Made by a program: the position numbers and the translations under genes. Of a DNA stretch of 64,000 nucleotides, positions 14,102 through 24,571 are shown one piece after another. Location: NCBI GenBank assembly GCA_914767715.1, contig OU612072.1, forward strand, positions 6,446,001 through 6,510,000, in the 5' to 3' direction. This DNA is from Membranipora membranacea. Taxonomy: Eukaryota > Bryozoa > Gymnolaemata > Cheilostomatida > Membraniporidae. Positions within the stretch are counted from its first letter, which is position 1. Each line of letters opens with the position of its first letter. The notes under the pieces were generated by a model that was not told the DNA's origin, made no database searches, and was given only the letters and a program-made list of their open reading frames with translations.

Positions 14102-14211
14102 GAGCAGCCATTGTTGTGTACCGGCCTCCGCATGTATTTTTTCTGCCTAAGTCGTTTCCCCGTGTAATAATTGTTTTAGCCTGTTTCAAGTGGTTGGCTT
14201 GAATCTTCAGC

Positions 14212-14310
14212 TTTATTATCATTTATAACAATATAAACAGATATCACTCCACCAACTTGTCTAATGATTAACACATGAAGATGAAAAACATGTAATAATA
14301 CAATAATAAA
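14212..14310. terminator. Candidate poly(A) signals of two convergent genes
   Basis: AATAAA on the plus strand at 14305-14310 lies about 205 bases after the phosphomannomutase stop. TTTATT at 14212-14217 is AATAAA for the minus-strand lectin gene, about 600 bases past its stop. If both are used, the two 3' UTRs overlap by about 100 bases. Confidence 0.5.
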
Positions 14311-14819
14311 TTGTGAGCTTATTGAACAAATAAACAAAGTATGCAAGTTTAATCCAAACATATAGTAGATATAAACGATAGCGTAGTTTCGGTCATGACA
14401 GGAGTACATGCAATGATCAACTGTGTGTCAAATCAATAGTCAATGAAGGTTTGTTTTACAATGTATCATACTCTATGAATATGGCTGTCTCTGGCAATCG
14501 AACCTTTGATTAAGAGTGAAATAAGTTGGGCACCTGGGTCACATCATCATGCTTTGGGAGCTACATCTCCACTTTTCCTCCTGCCTGTTGGTGAAATACA
14601 AAATAAACATCAAAAGATCAGCTGCCAAATTAACTGAAACAGTTTTACAGCTCGGAGTAACTATTAGTGATTTTACAAATTTGAAAACATCGACGCTTAG
14701 TTATCCCCACTTAGCAAAAGTGGAGACAATGATCAAAATTACTTTTGATAGCTCACCAACCAACCAAGTTATGTTTTATGTCCAATCATTATTTTTCTGA
14801 TTTGCAAGGAGTGACAGTT

Positions 14820-17800
14820 TCAGGGCTCCAATGGCTCTCCTGTCTTGATAGTGATATAAGTCATATTGTAGGTCACATTGAGGCCATACTTACTATGTCT
14901 AAGTCGTTTGAGTAGGACTGGTACTGCGACGATTATTACCACTACACCCGCCGCTCCACCTATTACTCCTGATGTAAATGGCACGATGGATTCAGTCTTA
15001 TCATCTCTCTTGGCTTGATGTAGAAAAAATATTCATGCATTATAATTTATACAACTAATACATTTACATTGTATTTACTTATTTGAGACAATATCAATAC
15101 AAATACTAAAATTTATTCTGCAATGACCTTGAAATTAACATGACACCCATTTTTTTCACCCTGATTGAAAATTGACTCTGAGTTATGAGTGGCAAAACTG
15201 TCTGTTTGGGAACCATACACTTAATAATAAACCTAGACAGAACAGAAGACTATATATATACAGCTAAGAAGAGGAATTTGAAAAATTGCTTCAGTAGTCT
15301 GTCTTGACAAGCTTTGTTGTGTTGTGTTCCCCCTCCCCCTTTCACAACAAAGCTTGTCTAGACATTCTACTACATTCAACATCATCTTGTTATAAATTTG
15401 ATGTTGTTTTTTCTTTGAATTGTCTTAGGAACTCAAGCACATTTAATTCCATCAATCCAGTCGCTAGTCGCTACAGTGCAAAGACAACCAGCCTGAATTG
15501 ATTGGTTGCACATGCGTAAAGTTATCCCAAAGACCTTGCCCTCATGTTTTCTTGATGCTATCTCTTTTATTCAATATGGCATTGTTTTTTGGGAATTTTA
15601 GGTTCCTATAAGGCTCTAAAAAGTTTATCACCCAAAGTAAATATTGTCTAAGCAGTAAAATTTGGGGCTTACAATGACACCCCCTATCCTTACCTGAAGA
15701 TTCTGAAGTTGTTGTTTCCTCTTCACTAATGCCAACCATTGTCTTCCTAACCAGGCCATCAGATATAGTGGGATGACCTCTTGAGATACTTGTGTGTTCT
15801 TCTGCTCGTATATCCTCTTCTAATGGAAGCACAGTAGTAGGTGGCTCCAGTCGAGTTGGTGCAGTGAGATTAGGTACCGACACAGTTTGAGGAAGTAAAG
15901 TGGATCCCACCAATGGTTCATCCCCTTCTTGAAGATTTGGTAAAATTGGTGTTGGTGGAGGTGTAGTGAGTTCTTCTTCTGTTGTAGATTCCTGCGTGGG
16001 ATCTTCATAAGGTATAGTAGTGGTCGTCTCAATCTGTGCTGTGCTTGGAGGTGTCATATTGTGTTCTTCTGCATGTATTGCCTCTTCTGTTGAAAGCTGT
16101 CTTATCGCTGCCGGTTGAGTTGATGAAGTGAGATCACCTTCCGGTTCTGGAGGATATGTGTCAAACGAGTAGAAATCTTCATATGGTATAGTAGTGATTG
16201 TCTCAATCTGAGTTGTAGGTTCCTCAGTGAGCTCTTCGTGTGGCATAGTGATTGTCTCAATCTGAGCTGTGCTTGTGGGTGTCTCAGACTCAGGTTCAAC
16301 AGTGGTTGGTATAGTGGTGGTCTCAATCTGAGCTGTGCTTGTGGTCGTCTCAGGCTCAGGTCCAACAGTGGTGATGTCTGAGAGAGAACTAGATGTCTCA
16401 CAATCACCTGCAGATATGGTAAACAATGAATGATGTTATGAACTTTAAAAATTAAAAAAGTTCCAAAATGAAGTATTGATATGCATAATCATACACCATA
16501 TTTATAATAGATAGTCTTGGATAGTGCTTCGGTGTGGCATTTTTTCACTAGGACATCATGAGTTCTACTAGAGTGTCTACCTCTAGCTGGCTGTCACGGC
16601 GGGCCCATGACATATAGCCAAAATAAGTGCTTCACTATGTTAAATCATACTGAGTCTCGTAATCTCGACTGGGCATGTAGATCACCAGACACTAGGCTAT
16701 CATTACCAAAAATTAGATGTTGTAAGGGTAAGCATCCATCATATGCGACTTAGTTTTGCGCATGTGCAAAAATAATAAGCTCAGTTCAGGTTTTCATAAT
16801 GATATTGTTCAGAGAGAACGAACCTGCTTCCGTATGAACTGATAATCAATGTTAGCTAATAGTGACAATAGAAGAGAACCATTGATGTCAATTCCTCATG
16901 CAATGGAGAGAGGAGCCACCGGAGCAGGTGGCCAATCGAATGGATTCGGAATTCCGAGACTAAATGTTGCAGAAGTCAGCTCATGCCTCAGAGCAGCACA
17001 TGCGCAGCATAATGTTGATTACCCAATCAGAGCTAATCAGAGCCTCATCTTTTTAACAAGAGGTAACGAACCCAATACATGTTCAAGGATGTCAAAAGGC
17101 CACCGGCCCGCCTTCTAGGAAGGAGTACTCTTTACCTGTTGTGTGTAAGTTGTTGAGGAAATGGCATTTCCTTGTAAGAGACGGGGATAATTCCCATGTG
17201 AATTATTGCGCATATTTATTCCAGTTCTCTTTAAAATGTATGGTATGGTATATGGATATGATACTAATACAAATATAGTTTATCCAGCTCAGGTAAAGAA
17301 CAATTAAAGCGATGGACCACCAACCAAATCTTGTCTAATACCCTGACGGCTGACTCACTTGTTTCACTATCACATGTCAGCGTTTTCTCACACAGTGCCA
17401 TTAACTTTGTAGTAGCCTTCCTGTTACAAGCGATCGGCCTTACTAGAGCGTTTCCTGTAATCAACGCGAGGCAATGGGTTGAGGAGAAAGCACTGGCATA
17501 CTTGACTACTTCTGATTGGTCGATTTGCCAAATGAAAGTATTACCGTCCTTATACACTCCTATCCAGCCGCTCCGAGAAGGCGTCACTAAAAGTACAGAT
17601 TTTAATTGAATGGTTGGTTGATTGACTGGCTGCTTGATAGACTGGCTGGTTGGTTGATTGGTTGGTTGGGCGGTTGGTTGGGCGGTTGGTTGGGCGGTTG
17701 GTTGGGCGGTTGGTTGGGCGGTTGGTTGGGCGGTTTGTTGGTTTATATGGAGGAAGGCAGATCGGAGAAGGATGGGAGGGATATGGTGGGTGCGGTGTTT

Positions 17801-18636
17801 GTTTGGGGAACGGCAGGTTGGAGGGCTGTATGAATTTATTTTAATACAGCCCTATCATGTTGAAGCATTTAAAATACTATCGATTAAAAGTCCCAAATTA
17901 ATTTGTTAGTATATTCTGGGATTGTGACTTTTCCCAGCATAAACTGCGTTTAAACAATGCAGTCAAATGACACTTGTAATAGTGGTGACATCTGGTAATC
18001 ATGTTATGCTTGCTAGAAATTTTTGTTCCTGAAATAGAACTGATGTTGTTAGATAACATTGAAATGCAAGAGCCTGGAAAAACTCAAGTATATTGTTGAA
18101 ATAAATTTTATCAGAGACATAACATGTCATTATGAGTAAGTGAGAAAACTTACGGTTTATGAGCTTGGTGAGGCGTAGAGCGTCCAGATCTGACTCTACT
18201 TTGGTTAATTTACCGCCTTGACTTCCACATTTTTGTGTGGCTGCTGTAAAAGTGAACCTTCCTTCTATACTCCTTAAAAGTCAGAAAATACTGCGTCCAT
18301 ACAAAGTGACCTTGCAATAAATGTCCATTTAAAGTGTCTGCAACAAAATCTCTAACGCTGTAGAGGGCCACCCGTCACCTAGCCCTAGCCCCCAGTATCT
18401 CAACTTTGGCGACAGATAACCAGGGTGTTGTAGATGAATTCCCTCTACTAGTTATTCAAGTAGGGGCAGACTTAGACAGCCTAGTTTTTCTTGCTAATAA
18501 CACAGCTAATTTTGTTTCCAGAAGGACCCCTTACTTACTTGAGACACTTTGCTCCTCCGCGCTGCCATCCTTTGTCACATAGCATCTCTCCTCTAGTCAG
18601 CGAACAAAACAGCAGCAGTGATACCAGAAACCTCAT
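14820..18636 (-). CDS. C-type lectin-domain receptor with mucin stalk and one membrane span
   Basis: Exons on the minus strand: 18636-18539, 18243-18154, 17586-17359, 16407-15694 and 15013-14820. Exon 1 encodes a signal peptide ([17 protein letters not shown]) and the first lectin-domain cysteines (CDKGW...KC). Exon 2 carries the [20 protein letters not shown] segment typical of a C-type lectin domain, and exon 3 has [10 protein letters not shown] ... CLAL ... CNRK ... MALCEK. Exon 4 (about 238 residues) is Thr/Pro/Glu-rich and repeats a STAQIETTT-like unit, as in mucin stalks. Exon 5 has a hydrophobic span ([20 protein letters not shown]), then KRLRH and a tail of about 30 residues. All phases agree except between exons 1 and 2, where one small exon carrying the conserved Trp is probably missing from this reading. 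The EPN/QPD and WND calcium-sugar motifs are absent, so classical sugar binding is doubtful. The ligand is unknown. Confidence 0.85.
15306..15358. repeat. Short perfect inverted repeat
   Basis: Sixteen bases at 15306-15321 (GACAAGCTTTGTTGTG) are exactly complementary to 15343-15358, around a C/T-rich loop. It lies in the last intron of the lectin receptor gene and may be a very small inverted-repeat element. Confidence 0.9.
17646..17745. repeat. 12-bp G-rich minisatellite
   Basis: GGTTGGTTGGGC is repeated about six times, with a degenerate lead-in of GGTTGATT units. It lies 60 bases upstream (in gene direction) of the third lectin exon, inside the intron 18153-17587. The runs of GG and GGG could form a G-quadruplex on the plus strand. 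Long open frames across it are repeat artefacts. Confidence 0.95.
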
Positions 18637-20240
18637 CGTAAGGTGAACAACTGTAAAAAAAAGATCATATTTACAAGCATTTGATGTAAACGAAATAAAG
18701 TCAGCCTTTCATTCATTGACGCTCACATCGATATTAATTAAGACATTTATATTGTATGTTGAATAAAATAAATATAGTATAAATAATGCGATAAATATAG
18801 TATCTATAATATATAAGATACCCTTGTGATCATTGAAGTATTTGCAGGAGGAATGGTTTGCCCTTTTACAACGGCTTAGCAACGGTAAGCTAGTATATAC
18901 TCTACCTCATTACTGATGTCAAACTCCACCTAAGCTGGTAAACGGTTGTGGTAGCTAACGTCAAGTCACCCCCAAACTTGTGTATTTTCTGGTGTCAAGG
19001 ATTAGTGATAAACTCATAGGAAAATCTAAACATGTTTTGTGATGCTGATTTTATATATTTCACAGGTCAAATGCTGCTCAAAGCAAACAAGGCCATGTTT
19101 GGGAAGATATTTAGAGAATTAAAAAACAAGAAAATTAATAGTGCCTTAAAAAAGAAACTCCTTTGACGCATGGAGGTTCTAGATAGTGGATATGAGGATA
19201 TGGATATGGTTAAGGGGGAATAGTCGATGGGAGGATGATTTAGAAAACATGAAAGTCTGTGTGATACTGCAGGTAACAGTTTTCAGAAAAACGGCTAGTC
19301 CAAGGATATTATTGGTTACAAGACTTTAAGTCCTGAATACTTTAAATATTAAATGAATGAGAGTCAAATTAGAGTTGGGCCCTGTTAAATAAATGCTGCT
19401 CTTACTCAAGGAGGCCAATAGGGTGATGATGATGTTGTACTTTTTGGGAGCGTTGTGTGCAGCCAGAGTAAAAAATAAGATGCCACTTACCGGAATCTCC
19501 CATATAGTGATTCTAGATTAATTTCCCAGTATGATCACCTTTGCTCTTTCGATAATACACACTGTTTGAAATACTGCAGAATCAGATAAACCGATTCACT
19601 CAGAAATTGCTACCGACTTGAGCTTCGGTTGGGAAGGCTTTGTGTACGGACTGTGATGATGTAGTTTAATAACAATTTTTGTTGCCAACCAGTAATTGAA
19701 TCAAACACCTCACTTAAAGTGGCTCGACCGGTATATAAGGGCCAGTCAATGTAAAGCGATCACCCAGCCATATCAAATTCAAATGAGGTTAGCAGCATTC
19801 AAATTCCTCCTGCTTTTTCGGAATTAAGAGGAGAAGCAGTGACTTATTTTTAATGGGAATCAGACGTGCTGATGCGGAATTGTGTGATACACATGCCCAA
19901 TAAATTTTCATTCCAATAATGGCATTGGAAAGTGGTGAAAATATGACTGATGCCATACGAAATCGCCCAGTTCCGATGATTTCAAATCATCCGCTTCAAA
20001 ATATACGAGCTCTTATTGGTCAATTTTGACGTTATGATTTATGGTTTTAGAGGTTGCCTAGATACCGTTGTCAAGATTGAAATTGACCGTTGTAATTAAA
20101 CCCGATAATCCCAAGCGTGATGAGCCAACACAACAATAGCTATATCATACGCTTCTATTCAACTTTATTTATGGGTGTCCGCGAATCACAATATCTTATA
20201 TAACACACTTGACCACTTGAAAACGCAACGTGGACTGGCT

Positions 20241-20278
20241 GTTAGAGGCGGAGACCAAGGCCATTCTCCGCCTCTAAT
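20241..20278. repeat. Short inverted repeat
   Basis: GTTAGAGGCGGAGA (20241-20254) pairs with TCTCCGCCTCTAAT (20265-20278) at 13 of 14 positions around a 10-base loop. A CCAAT motif follows within about 20 bases. No adjacent gene is visible. Confidence 0.8.
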
Positions 20279-22234
20279 AACATTGATCAGCCAATGGTCT
20301 TGCCTGTCACTTCACATGATTAATCCCCGTGCACCCCCTTCGATTCCTTCCTCTTTAATGCCCTGTATATTGTTTGCAGATTGTTTGAGTTATCTGAGCT
20401 TATTAGTTAATTATGCTGATTTTGCCGTTTGCTAAAGCTGTAGCTCCACGAGACGATGTAATCACAGGCGGATGGCATGTCTAGACATGCTCAGCCGATC
20501 TCACACTGCTACACAGGCCTATGAGTTAGTACACGATGGTTTAGTGAGTCATAGTGGGGTCATAAATCAGGTGCCTAGATCGACCAATGAACTCCCTCAG
20601 TTCAATCGATTGACCAATGATATTTAATGGGCGTGTTAACAAATGACCGGATATAGATGTCATATTAAATCCGGGTCTTTGTCACTTTGAATCTTCACCA
20701 AACAAAATTTCAGTCTTCTGTAAAATTGATTTTCCTATGCTATACTATGGATGTCATGTCAGGAAAGCTTCCATTTTCAAGTGATACAGCTATTACCTTC
20801 CATATTTTCACTGCAGCACCACTCCTATCTTTGTAGTTATGGTCTTTTTTATCATAAATAGGAGGATGTGATTTTACTACAGATATTATCAACTCCTTCA
20901 TTTTTGATAGCCTGTCACGATTTGATAGATGACGTGTTTAACCGCGTAATCATTGAAGCAAGCAATCAACAACCAATCAGCATAGAGGATCGTCCAGATC
21001 ACTCGGGCAAAAGACCAACAAGTTCGATGTCCACTTAACACGAGTAATCACTTGTGCAGATCCACCGATTAACCACTCGTGACCCCAAATCGATGTAAAA
21101 ATCGACACGTGTAGCTAGAGCTTAATTGTGTGGATTTACATGTAGCAGACATTATTATGTAATGATTTTGAATTGACCTAGATTGTACAGGCACTTATTC
21201 TGCCTTGTTTTATGAATTGAGAGCAGAGCAGTGTTCGACTTGTGAGAGAGTGGACCTGCACCAGCGTAAATAAAGATCTTTTAACCTTTAACCTTTTAAC
21301 CTTTAAAGTACTAGCTAGTGAATATGTAGACAGCAATATATAAACGTTTTTAAGACTTTCACCATGAACCTCCCTGCCTAAGACAGCGAGCCCTGCTCGA
21401 CAGTACAACCTTCATTTAGTTGTAACATCCCCATACGGACCTGGTTTTTACAAAATTTTCATTGAATCACATTAACATGTAGCATGCAATTAATTGAACA
21501 ATTAAAATCCTGCTCCTGAGATTCTATTTATTTAGTTTGGTAATAGAATAGTTTTTCAATTACTTTTTAGGATGTCACCAGTTCTAGGAACACTGTGGCG
21601 GAGTAATCAAAACAGTAAGATTGTGTCAATATAATATTTCAGGACTCTAAGGTGGATTTATTTGTACTGCCATAGAGCGGTACATCCTGTTGACGTAACC
21701 GAGCTTCTGTTCTACTCCCAGGGCTGTAGATTAGAGGGTCATTAGAAAACAATGGTAGGGGAGGCAAGAATCCTTGAGGGCATTTGCCACTCAGTCTTAG
21801 TTTGAAGCACTAAAAAAACTCACGTCACCACAGTATTTATAGATATACAAAAAGAAATTGGCAACCAAATGAGGGTATTTTAAGCCGATTCTGACATGGG
21901 TTTCTAAATTATTGTTCTTTAGGTTACTCTATTCATGTGTTTGAAGTTTGCAGTTGAAGTTTGATGTTTTTTTATCGCCTAAATCTAATGTCCATCCTGT
22001 AACAGATTGATAGCATCAAATGTATGGCACATAAATGGAAAAATAAAATAAAAAGAGTCTGGGCTTAATTAGTTGGAAAGGCGTATATAAAATTCCAAAA
22101 AGGTCTTTCAGTGTTTTACACTTGGATGGCTTGTATTTAATTATTTTTGCTCTACGAGCAGATTCTCATTTTGCATTTATTTTACTACAAGAGATCAAGG
22201 GGTGATGATTGCCGTGGTCATTTTTAGTGAAGTG

Positions 22235-22525
22235 CTAACTGCAAGCGGGGTGCAATAATGATTGCATACTGTACCATGCAGGGCAGGCGTAGGCTATTAC
22301 AGATTTAATATTAGCTATATAGAAGGTTTTCAGGCCATCTCTATCCATGCCCATTCGTTTTAGTAATCTCATCAAGTATAATCGTTGGGAGCTTTTAGAT
22401 ATAATATAGTCAACATGATTACTGAATGTTAATGTGTGATCTAAAAGCTTCAAGGGAAGGCACTGTCTCCTTGTAGCCCCCAGAACTTCAGATCTGAGCC
22501 GTGCCCTGAGAAGTGGGAATATCAA
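22235..22525 (-). pseudogene. Non-LTR retrotransposon fragment, after the reverse-transcriptase palm
   Basis: The translation contains LLDHTLTFSNHVDYI, SKSSQRLYLMRLLKR and IKSVIAYACPAWY. In CR1/L2-like LINEs the same order follows the reverse transcriptase catalytic region (LG...WsxHVxyi, ka.kRLy.Lr.LKR, y...ir.vleYa.pvW). Only about 90 residues are open, with no catalytic YxDD and no endonuclease nearby, so it is a dead fragment. Confidence 0.8.
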
Positions 22526-23799
22526 TTTTCAATGCTGTTCAAATTTGAACATTTTTAGGCAGGGTCGGAGAGGCGATGGTCATTAAAGTTAATTACATAT
22601 TGGGATAATCAAAAATGTGAGGCACCAGAAAGGCATCAATCACTGTGTTTCCAGGTAAATTTTAAGCTTGAACTGAGCTGTCACCTCTTGGCCTGCCCTA
22701 GAAATTACATCTGTTTCCATGAGCAAACCTGAAAAACATCGGCCACTGCCGGGACCCTGATCTGCAGCCTTTGCTGATAACTGCTCAGCTACGAGGCTCG
22801 CCCTAGTTTACAAACAACTCAGCTCACCAAACAGCCTCGAAAATTGCTCAGCTCCATCTCATGGAAACACAGTGAATTAGTTTAAATAGTCTCATCACCA
22901 TCTTAAAAAACCTTGAAGGGCAACCACGGTTTCGCAGCAATGCATTAATGGTTAGTAGATAATGTGCTAGACAGCATCAGCTTTGTGTATTACGCGATGC
23001 AAAACTCAAAGTAGTTGCTGACTCTAAGCGGAGTAACACTTCCGTTTAGGGAAGGTTCCAAGACATTGCCGTAATGATGATTATTATTATGAACTTTTAT
23101 TAACCACCGATCAATGCATGAAGCAAATAAGACCATGTGAAAACAAAAAAAAACAAAAAAAGCAATAAGAAGCAATAAGAAGGCATTGACGTATTTATGA
23201 GTATTTATAAAAAAGGCTTTTTCAGCAAAGAGCAATATTGGATTTAGGGAGGGTCCTGGTTTTACGATGGTGCCTGTCATTTGTTGCTAGGTGATGTAGA
23301 TGATGGTGATGTGGATGGCTGGTGTTCTTTCTCACATTATTGACATACTTTAGGCAGCATATGTCTAAATAAACACTTAGTTCTGTTAAATGTAATGCTG
23401 CAGGACGCTCATCATAATGTTCTAACCATGGCAAAATAACCCTGTGACATAACTTGCTAAATTGATTGACCACATGCTAAATGATAACAGCATCAGGAGA
23501 CTGCTCTGTGGTATACTATTTTAATAATAATAATAATAATAAAGTTTATTTATGAAACGCTTAATAAAATTGTTTAAAAATAATGATTTCTAAGAGTTGT
23601 ACATGTGATAAAAGGTTAATATAGAAACATATACCATGAAATAAGCCTGTTGCTGGTGAAATAAATAAAATTGATTAAAATTTTGTTATCATAAAAATAA
23701 TTAAAGAGATGAGATAAAAAGATGATAAAGGATAAGATAATTAAAACCTACAAGTGGCAACTGCCCAGCACCTAAAAATCCACTAAAAAACCTACATAT

Positions 23800-23910
23800 A
23801 TGGGGTATAAGCTTCCCGGAAAAGATGCGTTTTTAACAGTGACTTAAATGAGGAGGTGGAAGGAGGTCGCGAAGGTAAGATGGTAGGGAGTTCCATACAT
23901 CTGGTAAAGT
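23800..23910 (-). pseudogene. LINE C-terminal tail fragment
   Basis: On the minus strand the sequence reads WNSLPSYLRDLLPP, then a stop, then KRIFSGKL. This resembles the usual end of CR1/L2-type reverse transcriptase proteins (WNsLPs.lr....l..Fk..LK..LF). The upstream part is missing. The AAT repeat at 23521-23541 may be the element's 3' tail. It may belong to the same family as the fragment at 22235-22525. Confidence 0.55.
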
Positions 23911-24571
23911 GGAATTTATCTGAGTTTGAGTACCTGATGGATGAAATGTTTCACAAGAATTCTGGCTGAATAATCATCCGAATTAGATTTTGTCTTTTTC
24001 CTCATGCAGAAGGTGCAATCTGCTGTTAATCAATGAGAAGTTGTTTGAAACCCTGGTTGCCCTTTAAGTGGAACAAAAGCAGAATTGTGAAATCCAAAGG
24101 AATGATAGCAAACAGAATGCTCTTAACAAACACAAAAAAGGGAAAAATTTAGCACAGTAACATACATCAGATTGAATAACAACGAATCTCGTTTCAAGTT
24201 ACATTCAAGAGCTGTTAGTCTTAATGAGAATGCTATGACAGAATCCAAACCAGCCTGCGGCCCATTTCCAATTGATTTTTAGTTAGAACGGAGGTGCGAA
24301 GGGATGAAAAAGGGACCTATTTTTCCAACTTTGTAGTTGTGTACACATGTAGCCTTTGTCTTTTTGAGTGATGGAAAGTAGTAATAGATTACGTCCTCGA
24401 TTGTGACCTCTGTAACATTCTTATCATTGTTGTCGCAAAGCAATTCCCTGTACATCAGAAGCATTGCGTTTTTTTGAAATAACAATCTTCGATAATAAAG
24501 TTGACAAACTAAACAACTCGCTGACTATTTACACTTTGCTGTGTTGTACGCGCATCGCGTAATAGGTTGGG

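Larger units (their letters stand above)
18637..24571. other. Gene-poor intergenic region with repeat remnants
   Basis: No intact gene was recognised over about 5.9 kb. The region holds an inverted repeat at 20241-20278, two LINE fragments (22235-22525 and about 23800-23910) and an AAT microsatellite at about 23521-23541. The sequence just upstream of 18636 should include the lectin receptor promoter, and that just before 24572 the selenoprotein H promoter. Confidence 0.55.

Noticed and set aside
17606-17909. Three overlapping frames with WLGG / GRLV / GWAV repeats.
   Set aside because: They are translations of the 12-bp minisatellite in an intron of the lectin gene.
24279-24485. Minus-strand frame with VTEVTIEDVIYYYFPSLKKT, faintly like ENY2 (VTVDDLVAEITPKG).
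   Set aside because: The match is short, the expected N- and C-terminal helices of ENY2 are not found, and no flanking exon could be joined.
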